Assembly (NCBI RefSeq): GCF_011634775.1
Contig: NZ_JAALXT010000004.1
Coordinates: 124,001 to 188,000, forward strand
Length of the DNA: 64,000 nt
Reading direction: 5' to 3'
Source of the DNA: Thalassoroseus pseudoceratinae
GTDB taxonomy: Bacteria; Planctomycetota; Planctomycetia; Planctomycetales; Planctomycetaceae
Shown piece after piece: positions 55,510 through 64,000 of the stretch. Position numbers and translations under genes: made by a program. Numbering within the stretch: position 1 is the stretch's first letter; each line of letters starts with the position of its first letter. The notes under the pieces are model-generated. The model was not told the origin of the DNA and made no database searches. It was given only the letters and a program-made list of their open reading frames with translations.

Positions 55510-55825
55510 GCGTTTGGGTCTCGACTTCGATGCAATCCAAACAACACTCAACCGCTCAATGTGTTAACGGTGAATCGACATCGAGAAACGGCTTGTTCGC
55601 ACCATTGCTATCACGAAATTCGCGAGCAAGCCTCCCTTCATTCTCCGATAAAACCCGCCCCCCCCTCAGCCCAGAACATCCAAGCGTTCGACTCAGCCAT
55701 ACCATCGCATGCTTGAACCGTCTTCATGTCATTGCAGCATTGAGTTGAGACAAAAAAACGCCGCTAGCCTTTTGCATAGGCTAGCGGCGTGATTGGATGT
55801 TGGTGGTCGAGAGATTTCGCGGCGT
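55510..55825. other. Non-coding gap downstream of ffh
   Basis: About 316 bases holding the terminator of the minus-strand lipoprotein gene near 55752-55790. The rest shows no gene. A plus-strand frame at 55530-55748 is low in quality and rejected. Confidence 0.45.
55751..55790 (-). terminator. Rho-independent terminator after the second lipoprotein gene
   Basis: A perfect 13-bp stem, ACGCCGCTAGCCT (55758-55770) with AGGCTAGCGGCGT (55778-55790), loop seven bases. On the minus strand it is followed by TTTTTT. It lies 36 bases after the lipoprotein stop. Confidence 0.92.
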
Positions 55826-56242
55826 TCACTCGCCTTTGAGGTCAAAGGTGAAAGTGTTGTCGCCGGAATCGCTGACGGTTTCTGTTAAGGTCGAATTCGA
55901 ATTGAATTCGGCCGGGATGTACTGAACCTGAGATGCCCCTTCGCCAGAGTCGGCGTATTGCGTCGGAGCAGGGGCTTCTTGATACGCGGTGATTTCGACG
56001 CGTTTATCCCCGGCTGTTGAATCGAACGAAAACTTGCCGTTCTCAATTTTGCCGGCCCAACTCTGGCCTTCGCCGCTGGCGGGACGAAACACGATATCGC
56101 CCGAAGACAATGGCTCGCCGTTGTACGACGCTGTTCCGGATACGGTAAACGTCTCCGGTCCTTCGGTGCCGCCACCACAACCCATCATCACAAGTGCACA
56201 GAGTGCTGGTGCAACAAAACACCGCGTCCATGTGTCAATCAT
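55826..56242 (-). CDS. Small lipoprotein with carboxypeptidase-regulatory-like fold
   Basis: A 138-residue lipoprotein with lipobox ALVMMGCGGG. The mature part has VSGTASYNGEPLSSGDIVFRP, the same 'G-x-x-x-y-x-G-x-P-x-x-x-G' pattern as the lipoprotein at 40495-40932, then beta strands with WAGKIENGKFSFDS and a C-terminal TFTFDL. It lies 62 bases downstream of a DUF1559 gene, the same gene order as the other pair. A strong terminator follows. Function unknown. Confidence 0.85.
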   Translation of the reverse strand: MIDTWTRCFVAPALCALVMMGCGGGTEGPETFTVSGTASYNGEPLSSGDIVFRPASGEGQSWAGKIENGKFSFDSTAGDKRVEITAYQEAPAPTQYADSGEGASQVQYIPAEFNSNSTLTETVSDSGDNTFTFDLKGE

Positions 56243-56304
56243 TAGGAAGTCAAACTCCGATTTGTTGTTATGAAAGCCAAGCGTCAGGGAAGAATTGATG
56301 TCGA

Positions 56305-57240
56305 CTAATTCAGTTCGACGACTTCGCCCTGGTTCGTACTACCAATGCCACGCCATGGGACAAGATCGATATTGTCACTGAAGAACCGGACAGAACCATC
56401 CGCCATCACGCCTTGCACACCACCGGAGTGATAGCTTCGTGCGAAGTTACGTAGATCGCTGCCGCCACCGACCGGAGTACAAGGAGCCTTCGGGAAGTTG
56501 TCGTTCTTGCAGTCGTAGATTTGGTCGGCCAATGTCGTGTTCGGGCCTTCGAGTGTGGTGAAGCCGTACGAACCGTGTGGACCACCACCCCAATAACCAC
56601 CAGCGCCGCCCCAACTCACGCCATTCGGTCCGCTCGGAGTCTTTCCACGAATGATCGACTCACTCGCCATGATCGTGTTCGATGTTCCGTCAATCACGTC
56701 CCCCATGTCGGTTCGGGAATTGTTGCAGAACATCCCGTTGAGCGATTGGCTGTTGCGGGTCATCAACGTGTTGCCGGCACAGACGACGTAATTACCTTGA
56801 AATCCATCACCGTTGGAACGGCGACCACCGCCACCACCGAAACCAGGCGATGAAGGATCGGACGGGCACATTAGGATATCAATGACCGCGTCCTTCAAAT
56901 CGGGTGGTGTGTCCATGACCCACTGCCCATCCCAAGCTTGGTATTGTTCGTAGAGGTTGCCTTGCTCGATGAACGGCAGGACTTGCTGCATCCAGGTGTC
57001 GCGACGGTGATATGTGCCCGAATCAAAATAACCGTACGGGAACTTTTCAAAGGTGTCGTGATAGTTGTGGAGCGCCAAGCCGAGGTTCTTGAGATTATTC
57101 TTACATTGTGTCCGACGAGCTGCTGCTCGTGCCTGTTGAACGGCCGGCAACAAAAGTGCGATCAAGATAGCAATGATGGCGATCACCACCAGCAACTCGA
57201 TCAATGTGAATCCACTACGAGACTTCGGTTTCCTGTGCAT
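56305..57240 (-). CDS. DUF1559 family protein with pilin-like N-terminus
   Basis: A 311-residue protein with canonical prepilin motif [20 protein letters not shown], the [21 protein letters not shown] block, and the DUF1559 C-terminal signature [21 protein letters not shown]. The first 55 residues are nearly the same as those of the protein at 41112-42065, while the C-terminal domains differ, including a Gly-rich stretch ([13 protein letters not shown]) here. Downstream lipoprotein is likely its operon partner. Confidence 0.92.
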   Translation of the reverse strand: MHRKPKSRSGFTLIELLVVIAIIAILIALLLPAVQQARAAARRTQCKNNLKNLGLALHNYHDTFEKFPYGYFDSGTYHRRDTWMQQVLPFIEQGNLYEQYQAWDGQWVMDTPPDLKDAVIDILMCPSDPSSPGFGGGGGRRSNGDGFQGNYVVCAGNTLMTRNSQSLNGMFCNNSRTDMGDVIDGTSNTIMASESIIRGKTPSGPNGVSWGGAGGYWGGGPHGSYGFTTLEGPNTTLADQIYDCKNDNFPKAPCTPVGGGSDLRNFARSYHSGGVQGVMADGSVRFFSDNIDLVPWRGIGSTNQGEVVELN

Positions 57241-57675
57241 AGACTGCCTTTCGAATGAAAGAAATTAGAAGATTAGTGACTGCCCGACGCCAACTACATA
57301 CTTCTACCACCGCAAGAACGATGCCAACAACTGCCGAAAAAATTAGCAGAGAATTATTGATGGCGTCGGTGGTTGTGATCTTTCAGCTTATCGACTGAAA
57401 ACCTAGCAATCAATGCACGGAAATGGCTATTTCTGACACCGTCCCACCAACATGTACGCACAACCACGCTTAAGAAGTAGGCACGATTGCCCGGATTTTG
57501 GTGATAAAAACGGCAGTCACGGCACGCGGAATCGTGAACCAAATCGCGACCCATCCACGGTTTGCGATAAGATTGGCGGCGATCAAAGAAGAATCACTTG
57601 GCTAGAAAATGTGCCTTACTCGACAAAAATGCATTCACTAAAATCGCGAATGCGAAGTTTGACAAGACCGGCAAA
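57241..57675. other. Non-coding region between a DUF1559 gene and the ubiB-like gene
   Basis: About 435 bases with no supported gene. Frames at 57354-57554 (minus) and 57452-57706 (plus) are short, without ribosome-binding sites, and rejected. It contains the DUF1559 promoter; no repeats or hairpins seen. Confidence 0.4.
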
Positions 57676-59349
57676 CTACAGTCGCCCGCTGCGAAAGATG
57701 CCGTAAATGAGCCAGATGCCGAGCAGGCTGGAGACAAGGAAAATCGGAGCACTCAACCACACGTCGATTCGTGTGCCGCCTTGCAGTACGAGTGCCGACG
57801 CCACGATCAACGCGGAAAGCACCATACCGATCACCAGACGATTACCGCTGCGGTCGATGTCTTTGATGGCGTAATCAAGACCGTGGTGCTCAAGATGAAC
57901 CGTCAATTCGCCTTCGCTAATCTTCTCCAGCGTTTGGGCGATGTTCATCGGCGCATCGTGGAGCAGGGCCATGAGCGTTTTCGTTTCCGAGAACAATCGC
58001 CCCGCCACCCGAACTGGATTAAAGCGGTCGCGAACGACTTTCGCGACATACGGTGCCAAATGTTCGGCGAGATTGAACTCCGGATCGAGTTCACGTCCCA
58101 CGCCTTCGAGCGTCACCAAACAGCGAATTAAGAGCATCAAGTCTGCGGGAATCCGAATCGCATGAAATGAGAGAATGGTGACGAAATCTGAAAGCATCCG
58201 CCCGATGTTCACGCGATCGAGAGGCATCCCGTAGTAGTTCTCGATGAAGTCACGCAAGTCGATTCGCAACAGGGCAACATCCAGTGGTCGCCAGGGCTGC
58301 CCGATTTGTTGAATCAACTCAACGGCTTTGACGACATCGTGTTGCGTCACTGCTAGGAATAAGTCGACGACCTGCTCGCGGAGTTCGTCTTCCAAGCGTC
58401 CCACCATACCGTAGTCGAGCAAACAAACGGTGCCATCGGCCAGAATCCGGATGTTCCCGGGGTGCGGGTCACCGTGAAACACACCGAGTTCAAAGGCCTG
58501 TTTCATGAAGATTCGGGCGCCGTTGGCGGCGACGTATCGAATGGGGATGCCCGTAGCGGCAATCTGGTCTTGTTGATCGATGCGAAACCCTTCGACATAT
58601 TCCATCGTCAGGACGCCATCGCTGGTCAATTCCTCGAATACCCGTGGCACGACGAGGGTGGCGTCGTTACGGAAGAGGCGTCGAAATTCCTCGATCGAAC
58701 GGCCTTCACGAAGAAAGTTCATCTCGCGACGAATCGTGCGTGCGAATTGATTGACCAGCCCGACCGGATCGAATGTCGCTGACTCGGGAATGTTGCGTTC
58801 GATGAGGGCGGCAATTTCGGCCATCAGGCTGAGATCGCGTTCCACTTCGTGCGGTACATTCGGACGCCGAATTTTCACAGCGACCTGTGTGCCGTCATGA
58901 TGAACTGCCCGATGCACCTGAGCCAGCGAACCGGCAGCGAGCGGTTCCGAATCAAACTCGGCGAACAACTCGTCAACCGGTTTGCCAAGTTCACTCCAAA
59001 TGACTTGGCGAGCTAATTCGGACGGGAAGGGCGGGACATTCTCTTGAAGTTTGCAAAGTTCCCGAATGATATCCGGCGGAAGCAAGTCCGGTCGTGTGCT
59101 GATCACCTGGCCGAACTTGATGAACGTGGCTCCCAACTCTTCCAACGAAAGACGAATGCGTTCGCCGCGAGTTCGTGGGGCGGATGACTCACCACTTCGC
59201 CACCAAAAGACAATTCGTTTCGTGAATTGTACGTACCGTCCCAAACGCAATCGCTCCAGAAAATCGCCGAACCCGTGGTGCAACAACACGGTGGCAATCT
59301 GACGGCTGCGGCTGAGGTTTCTCAGCAATCGAAACGGTCGCGACTCCAA
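57676..59349 (-). CDS. UbiB/ABC1 (ADCK-type) family atypical kinase
   Basis: A 557-residue protein of the UbiB/ABC1 family. The family motif KxGQ is here as [31 protein letters not shown] (the Ala-rich loop) follows, with the ATP-site Lys in [10 protein letters not shown]. The catalytic region [12 protein letters not shown] and metal-binding Asp in [10 protein letters not shown] are intact. Two transmembrane helices end the protein ([17 protein letters not shown] and [18 protein letters not shown]). UbiB is needed for quinone synthesis in other bacteria; here no ubi or men genes are near. The start is a TTG at 59349, with AAGGTG 8 bases upstream and no nearby ATG that keeps the family's N-terminus. 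Confidence 0.9.
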   Translation of the reverse strand: MESRPFRLLRNLSRSRQIATVLLHHGFGDFLERLRLGRYVQFTKRIVFWWRSGESSAPRTRGERIRLSLEELGATFIKFGQVISTRPDLLPPDIIRELCKLQENVPPFPSELARQVIWSELGKPVDELFAEFDSEPLAAGSLAQVHRAVHHDGTQVAVKIRRPNVPHEVERDLSLMAEIAALIERNIPESATFDPVGLVNQFARTIRREMNFLREGRSIEEFRRLFRNDATLVVPRVFEELTSDGVLTMEYVEGFRIDQQDQIAATGIPIRYVAANGARIFMKQAFELGVFHGDPHPGNIRILADGTVCLLDYGMVGRLEDELREQVVDLFLAVTQHDVVKAVELIQQIGQPWRPLDVALLRIDLRDFIENYYGMPLDRVNIGRMLSDFVTILSFHAIRIPADLMLLIRCLVTLEGVGRELDPEFNLAEHLAPYVAKVVRDRFNPVRVAGRLFSETKTLMALLHDAPMNIAQTLEKISEGELTVHLEHHGLDYAIKDIDRSGNRLVIGMVLSALIVASALVLQGGTRIDVWLSAPIFLVSSLLGIWLIYGIFRSGRL

Positions 59350-59484
59350 AGCGATTCACCTTCGGTGAGGGGTTGGGGATCAAGATTTCGGGGTGAAGGT
59401 TGGAGATCGAAATGCCAGAGCCCGGCACAGTTCGACGGACGGTGTTCACGGATCCCGAAATCCAATCCCGGAAATCCCACGCCA

Positions 59485-61443
59485 CTACATGACGGAGAAA
59501 TAGTTCTCGACGGCGAAATCGAATGCTTCGTTCGAGAGCACCTTCGGAGTCTTATGATAGACACAATAGTTGCGAACTTGTAAGAGCAAGTCGCGGGGTT
59601 GGCAGGCCCGGTAGGGACGATCCATCGGTTCGTAGTGAGTCTGAATGAGGTAGTCCACCGCATCCGGTTTGTATTCAAACCCCATGATCGGTGACATCAA
59701 CTTGAACAAAGCGAGGAATTCTTCTTTGCTTGGATCGGGCACTTCAATTTTGTACGGGATCCGTCGTAGGAACGCCCCATCAACCAAGTCTTTCGGTTCC
59801 AAGTTCGTCGAGAAAATGATGAGCTGATCGAACGGGACTTGCACTTTCTTCCCGCTGGGCAGGTTCAGGAAGTCGTAGCGTTTTTCCAACGGAACGATCC
59901 ATCGGTTGAGGAGTTCATCCACGGGCATTGTTTGGCGACCGAAGTCGTCAATCACGAGCGTTCCACAGTTACTCTTGAGTTGCAACGGGGCTTCGCAGAT
60001 TTTCGTTGCCGGGTTCTGGCAGACTTCGAGCATCGACATCGTCAATTCCCCACCGGCGATGACCGTCGGCCGCACGATCTGCACCCAACGAGGATCGACA
60101 CCAGAGAGATCGAACAAACCGTCGTCTTGCGGCTCGGTAATGACTTCGTGCATACCGGGGTCGAACACGCGGACGATATCGCCGTCGATTCCGAGCGAAC
60201 GGGGAATCCAAATGGATGTGCCGAAGCACTTCGTGATCCGTTCGGCGATACTCGTTTTTCCATTTCCCGGTTCGCCAAAGAGGAACATCCCCCGACCGGA
60301 ATTGATCGCAGGGCCCAATCGTCGCAGCATCGTTTTGTTGATGATGAGATCGGAAAACGCGGCTTCCAAATCAGCTTCGGTGGCTTCTTGCCGTGCGATG
60401 CTTTGAGCGGCCATCGCTTTCAGGTAATCCCCCAATGGCACAGGAGCCGCCCCGGAGTAACTTCCTTCCCGCATGTATGCACGTGCCCGATCACGCCCCA
60501 TGTCGGTGATGGTGAATTCGTAGTCCCCCATCTCCGCCGTTCCGCGAAACGCCAATAGTTGATCGTGCTTCAATTGCTTGAGAATCGGATCCACAATCTG
60601 AAACGGTAGACAAACCTGCGTGCATATTTGCCGTCCGGTTGCCGTTCCTTTGCCGAGCAGGTATTTCAACGCGAGTTTTTCAATGTCCTCGATGTTGAGC
60701 CCAGTCTCGGCGATCGTTTCCGGTATGGGAGGCCGGAAAGTGGAATCGTCATGCGAACCGCCAAGCAAACTATTCACCCGATCAAACAACGCCGTCAGCG
60801 GTCGTTGGGGTTTTGCCACATCGGGAGCGGATGAAACGATGTGATCGGTGTCCGTCTCGCCGAGAACGCCATCGCGACGGTCTGCATCTGTCGGCAGCGG
60901 GCCCAATCGTTTGAGAACATCCGCAATTCGCGGGTTTTTGTGGAGCGGTGTTGGTTCTTCCGGCTCGACTTCCGCAGACTCTTCGCCCTCCGATTCTTCG
61001 GCGTCGGTGACGTTGTCCGTCGGATCGTCATTCAACGTCGGGGAGTTCAAGTCGTCGAAATCGATCCCGAGACTATCGAAGGGATCCCCGGCGTCCAACG
61101 GGGCATCATCCGCTTCCAGACCCCCAACTTCGGCAATCTCGTCCGACGCATCTTCCGAATTGATCGCGACCTCATCGGCTCCGGTCGCCTCGAGAATTTC
61201 GTCGACTCGATCACTCTGCTCGGACGTAGGGCTCTCGGTCGTATCCGCGTTTTCAACGGGGTCCGCGGGAGCCTCGGAAACAAGCGGTTCGTTTTCGTCG
61301 GTTTCGGGAAGCGACTTTTCGACGGATTTACCCGCTCGATTGGCATTGGATCGCTTCCGCCCACGACCCTTTCCGCGAGCTCTTGGGCTTTTCAACTCCG
61401 CAAGGAGTTCCGTTGGTGACAATTTAGGAGGATTGGCCGACAT
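59485..61443 (-). CDS. AAA-family ATPase with winged-helix and acidic N-terminal regions
   Basis: A 652-residue ATPase of unknown role. Residues about 1-230 are Glu/Asp/Ser-rich and likely disordered. Residues about 255-350 look like a winged-helix domain ([20 protein letters not shown] to [20 protein letters not shown]). The AAA core follows with Walker [15 protein letters not shown], Walker [11 protein letters not shown], sensor 1 [13 protein letters not shown] and arginine-finger-like region [10 protein letters not shown]. The C-terminus ([14 protein letters not shown]) is helical. The ATG at 61443 is preferred to one at 61530 because the first 29 residues of the longer frame show no continuity. 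It lies upstream of the UbiB-like gene by 135 bases. I cannot name the process. Confidence 0.8.
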   Translation of the reverse strand: MSANPPKLSPTELLAELKSPRARGKGRGRKRSNANRAGKSVEKSLPETDENEPLVSEAPADPVENADTTESPTSEQSDRVDEILEATGADEVAINSEDASDEIAEVGGLEADDAPLDAGDPFDSLGIDFDDLNSPTLNDDPTDNVTDAEESEGEESAEVEPEEPTPLHKNPRIADVLKRLGPLPTDADRRDGVLGETDTDHIVSSAPDVAKPQRPLTALFDRVNSLLGGSHDDSTFRPPIPETIAETGLNIEDIEKLALKYLLGKGTATGRQICTQVCLPFQIVDPILKQLKHDQLLAFRGTAEMGDYEFTITDMGRDRARAYMREGSYSGAAPVPLGDYLKAMAAQSIARQEATEADLEAAFSDLIINKTMLRRLGPAINSGRGMFLFGEPGNGKTSIAERITKCFGTSIWIPRSLGIDGDIVRVFDPGMHEVITEPQDDGLFDLSGVDPRWVQIVRPTVIAGGELTMSMLEVCQNPATKICEAPLQLKSNCGTLVIDDFGRQTMPVDELLNRWIVPLEKRYDFLNLPSGKKVQVPFDQLIIFSTNLEPKDLVDGAFLRRIPYKIEVPDPSKEEFLALFKLMSPIMGFEYKPDAVDYLIQTHYEPMDRPYRACQPRDLLLQVRNYCVYHKTPKVLSNEAFDFAVENYFSVM

Positions 61444-61561
61444 GGGATCGAACTCGTCGCGTGACAAACGTTGGGGAAACCCGCTCTGCAAACGTAGTTC
61501 ACACCCACAGCTTGTCAAATTTCTCGACAAAGAACCCGTGTTCGGCCATCACCGCTGAAGA

Positions 61562-62416
61562 TTAGTTTTCCGTCAGCAAGCTGGTGGCATTCTGACCGGC
61601 TTCGACGGCTCGCATTTCGACCTGGTAAGTCGAGGCCGTTTCGAACTGATCCCGTTCGGCGAATGTTTCTTTCGTCTCGCGTTGAGCGATGACTGACCAG
61701 CGAACTAAACCGAACGGAGAATCCTTGGCGTACCACATGTCGGCAGTGTTCGTTGTCCGCACGCTCTTGCTCTCAACAACGACAGACCCGCGGAAATGCG
61801 TAGCCGAACTGATTCCCGGCAGCGTGACCTCGGGGTCTTCATCGGCGGCGACTTCTTCCAATTCGCGGTACGGAGCCAACAACGTAATCGCGGGATGCAC
61901 ATTGAAGACCGGCGATGAAATGGCCGCAGCAGCTTTGTCACCGAACTTTCGGTACCCCTTAATCAGTGGAAGAAAGACGACTGGAATACTGTCACTGTCC
62001 ACCACACCGTCTTCTTTCGGGGGTCCGATCCGGGACTGCAATTCGTCGACCGCCACGAGAGCTTTGTACACACGACGACTTCCTGGCCCACCGACCAACG
62101 TGCCATCCTTTTCAAGTCCCGTTTCCACTACGAATTCCAGCCATTGAGCCTCGACCGGAGCCCCACCATTCGGATTCGCTTGTTGAACCCGCTCCAACGC
62201 CTTAATCGTGAGATGTCGTCGCCATGGCCCAATGACCAGGTCCTTATTGTTCGGATCTTGAGGCCGACGCTCGGTTTGCGTGTAGTCGCCTTCATAGCGA
62301 ACCCATGTTCCTGGTTCCGGGAGCTTCCAGACCAAGCCCTGCGCGGAAACCACGCTACTTAAGCCAAGACAGCTCCAAACCATGACGATCATTGGGGATA
62401 GGGTTCGAAGGGACAT
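61562..62416 (-). CDS. Secreted protein of unknown function
   Basis: A 284-residue exported protein from the ATG at 62416 (AGGA 10 bases upstream); ATGs at 62446 and 62464 are alternatives. The signal peptide ends near VSAQGLVW. The mature chain is beta-rich, with WVRYEGDYTQTERRPQD, a central charged part and a C-terminal domain with SATHFRGSVVVESKSV and FGLVRWSVIAQRE. I recognise no family. It is 118 bases upstream of the AAA gene on the same strand and might be co-transcribed. Confidence 0.7.
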   Translation of the reverse strand: MSLRTLSPMIVMVWSCLGLSSVVSAQGLVWKLPEPGTWVRYEGDYTQTERRPQDPNNKDLVIGPWRRHLTIKALERVQQANPNGGAPVEAQWLEFVVETGLEKDGTLVGGPGSRRVYKALVAVDELQSRIGPPKEDGVVDSDSIPVVFLPLIKGYRKFGDKAAAAISSPVFNVHPAITLLAPYRELEEVAADEDPEVTLPGISSATHFRGSVVVESKSVRTTNTADMWYAKDSPFGLVRWSVIAQRETKETFAERDQFETASTYQVEMRAVEAGQNATSLLTEN

Positions 62417-62917
62417 TCGTTTTCGGTCCTTTGAATTCGTTTCCATCACTGTTTGGCTGAACACACTCCGCGCAGCGGAGAATGAGTCCGTAACGCGTCA
62501 TTGAAGTTTGCCATACGCAAACACCCGCGACAAGCACCAATTCGCTTCCCCAGGAATTCCGAGGTCAATGTCATCCCGACCACACCGAACAAATGGTTTA
62601 CGGGATTCTTTCGGCGGACAGGGACACTGCACAAAAGAACTGGACACTCTAAGCCGATCCTGAGATTCAAGTGCTGTCGAAAGCCCCTTTCATCACTCTA
62701 TCGACACGCAGAAGAACGTGTTCACATCGGCACTCATCAATGTGTAAGCCCGCAGAAAATTGAAAAAAAAATCAGTATTTGGGAAAAACATTAGTGAGAA
62801 TACGGATCTGTACGGGTATTTGACTGTGGAGAGTGGTTGCAACATCACTCAAAACTATCCGTTCCAAGCCATGCCCCCCTCAAGACTACCCATGGCTAAA
62901 TACTGATTTGAGCTGCT
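62417..62917. other. Intergenic region between a secreted-protein gene and the GAF sensor
   Basis: About 500 bases with divergent promoters. A 6-bp hairpin CTCCGC-GCA-GCGGAG lies at 62466-62480, in the leader of the minus-strand gene. The part around 62755-62805 is AT-rich with an A-run. A plus-strand frame at 62501-62794 is rejected. Confidence 0.45.
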
Positions 62918-64000
62918 ATGCCTCACGAGCTCCAATCCGAAGAATCTCAAGCAGCCAAGGTTCAATCGTCCCTTGACCTGTCTGTTCTGAACATCCTCCC
63001 AACTGTCGCAGCAGGCACTGGTGGTTTGTATGCCTGCTTTATTGCCCTCTATTGGGTATTGCTTCCCCCTAATGCTGCCGGAATTCTGACAGTTTGTGCG
63101 TTATTGACAGTTGCGGCCATGATTGGAATCTACCAATTCCTTCAATCACGGGAGCTTTCGACGGAATGGACGTATCCTACATTGAGCACGATCTTCGCGT
63201 TTGTGCTTGTCAATCACGCCGTCCATGTCGCACTTTCGCCAATCCCGGAACAGATTACGAACACCGCTATTATCATTATTGCGTTGGGTTTGATCTACCT
63301 CTCTATTCCTTGGGTGATTGGTGCGATTGCATGTCTGCTAGTGCTTGTCGTGAGTGAGCTGACGTTTTTCGCTCCCAATACACTTTGGGGAAACCACTCG
63401 TTTGTCTTGGTGGGCTCGGTCGCGGTTTCGATCATGGTCCTCAAAGCTCGACGAGACAACGCCATCAAGCTGCTGGGAGCTCAGCATGAAGTCAAAGTTC
63501 GTCATCACGTAGAAGACACGTTGCATAATATTGCAACGGGCCTCCTCGCGGCTGAACCGGAGGATGTCGCGATGGCCACCGAACGGGCACTGACGGCCGT
63601 TCGAGATTGTGCGAATGCAGATGTTTCTTACATCGTTCAGATTCATGGCAACCCGCCCACTCTGCGAATGCTCCACGAATGCCAACGCGTTGGTAAGAAA
63701 GTTGGCACCAACGCTATTAACGGAGTCCAAGTCAACGAGTTTCCATGGTTTTGGAATCGTCTTCAGAAAGAGCCCGTTCTTGCCATCGATTGCGTTGACG
63801 AGATTCCCCCGGAAGGTGCCAAAGAACAGGCTGTGTATCGAGCGATTGGTGTTCAAGCGTTCTTGGCCATCCCCTTGATGTCTAAGAAAGGTTTGTGGGG
63901 GTACTTGGGACTTGTGTCGCTGACGCAACCTCGAAAATGGGTGCTTGACGACGTGAGATTGGTCCGAACGTTGGCGCGGAACTTTCTGATTGCGATCGAT
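62918..64000 (+). CDS. Membrane-anchored GAF-domain sensor protein, partial
   Basis: An open frame of 361 codons from the ATG at 62918 to the window edge with no stop; the 3' end lies outside. Residues about 25-190 hold roughly five or six hydrophobic segments (for example LLVLVVSELTFFAP region), a membrane sensor part without recognised signature. A linker (RHHVEDTLHNIATGLLAA) leads to a GAF domain from about 210, with ALTAVRDCANADVSYIV and, near the edge, GVQAFLAIPLMSKKGLWGYLGL. A histidine kinase, phosphatase or cyclase output domain probably follows. The ORF is truncated by the window, so length and output cannot be given. Confidence 0.8.
   Translation, partial: MPHELQSEESQAAKVQSSLDLSVLNILPTVAAGTGGLYACFIALYWVLLPPNAAGILTVCALLTVAAMIGIYQFLQSRELSTEWTYPTLSTIFAFVLVNHAVHVALSPIPEQITNTAIIIIALGLIYLSIPWVIGAIACLLVLVVSELTFFAPNTLWGNHSFVLVGSVAVSIMVLKARRDNAIKLLGAQHEVKVRHHVEDTLHNIATGLLAAEPEDVAMATERALTAVRDCANADVSYIVQIHGNPPTLRMLHECQRVGKKVGTNAINGVQVNEFPWFWNRLQKEPVLAIDCVDEIPPEGAKEQAVYRAIGVQAFLAIPLMSKKGLWGYLGLVSLTQPRKWVLDDVRLVRTLARNFLIAID

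Noticed and set aside
55530-55748. 72-codon frame after ffh
   Set aside because: No ribosome-binding site; it ends just before a terminator that belongs to the opposite strand.
53992-55825. 4.5S/SRP RNA next to ffh
   Set aside because: No conserved tetraloop region or typical SRP Alu-like sequence is visible in the flanking gaps.
57452-57706. 84-codon plus-strand frame in the gap before the ubiB-like gene
   Set aside because: Composition is Arg/Ser-rich, no homologous feature, and it runs into the antisense of a real gene.
62501-62794. 97-codon plus-strand frame upstream of the GAF sensor
   Set aside because: Basic, low-complexity composition without a ribosome-binding site; probably chance.
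63338-63928. 196-codon minus-strand frame at the right edge
   Set aside because: It overlaps the GAF-domain frame, which has clear protein features on the plus strand; the minus frame has none.

Overview
The window reads as chromosomal DNA of a planctomycete (order Planctomycetales in the broad sense; I do not name a genus). The indicators are three DUF1559 proteins with type IV pilin-like N-termini, small lipoproteins paired with two of them, a Ser/Thr kinase with a planctomycete-style N-terminal region, an anaerobic-type sulfatase maturase, a bacterial formylmethanofuran dehydrogenase subunit C, and many secreted repeat proteins (LRR, HEAT, EF-hand). I see no tRNA, rRNA, IS element, prophage or CRISPR array. 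Most genes are ordinary chromosomal genes with short gaps.

Layout. 1-8.0 kb: metX, a small lipoprotein, rlmN, a GTGA-overlapping lipoprotein/DUF1559 pair, a kinase fused to a cyclic-nucleotide-binding domain, and an LRR protein. 8.1-11.4 kb: a 1100-residue hybrid sensor with two complete kinase cores and two receiver domains. 11.7-26.8 kb: one long leftward type II secretion-like operon, in transcription order gspD-like, E, F, G, H, I, J, K, L, M-like, then sixA and tsaB. The D-like protein consists of repeated secretin ring domains with no recognisable outer-membrane barrel, and the M-like protein carries Ig/cadherin-like domains. Related inverted repeats lie between gspF and gspG and across the gspH/gspI junction. 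A divergent EF-hand protein with an Arg-Gly-rich linker begins at 27.2 kb.

28.3-38.6 kb: an unknown secreted protein overlapping a sulfatase maturase with a C-terminal SEC-C motif, rpiB, a HEAT-repeat protein, a small secreted protein, fhcC, and oleC-oleD (beta-lactone synthetase and ketoreductase of olefinic hydrocarbon synthesis). 38.8-48.0 kb: serA, a first DUF1559/lipoprotein pair, a membrane protein, a large unknown helical protein, and recD2. 48.0-48.9 kb: two small secreted cysteine-rich proteins, one built from two tandem repeats holding six Cys-Cys pairs each.

49.2-64 kb: xylA, a GT9 glycosyltransferase, an alpha/beta hydrolase, an HD-GYP response regulator, ffh, a second DUF1559/lipoprotein pair, a UbiB/ABC1-family kinase, an AAA ATPase with winged-helix and acidic N-terminal regions, a secreted unknown, and the first 361 codons of a membrane-bound GAF sensor that runs off the right edge.

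The most unusual material is the secretin-barrel-less secretion operon with its RNA or operator palindromes, and the Cys-Cys repeat operon. All functional statements rest on reading motifs by eye; no searches were run.
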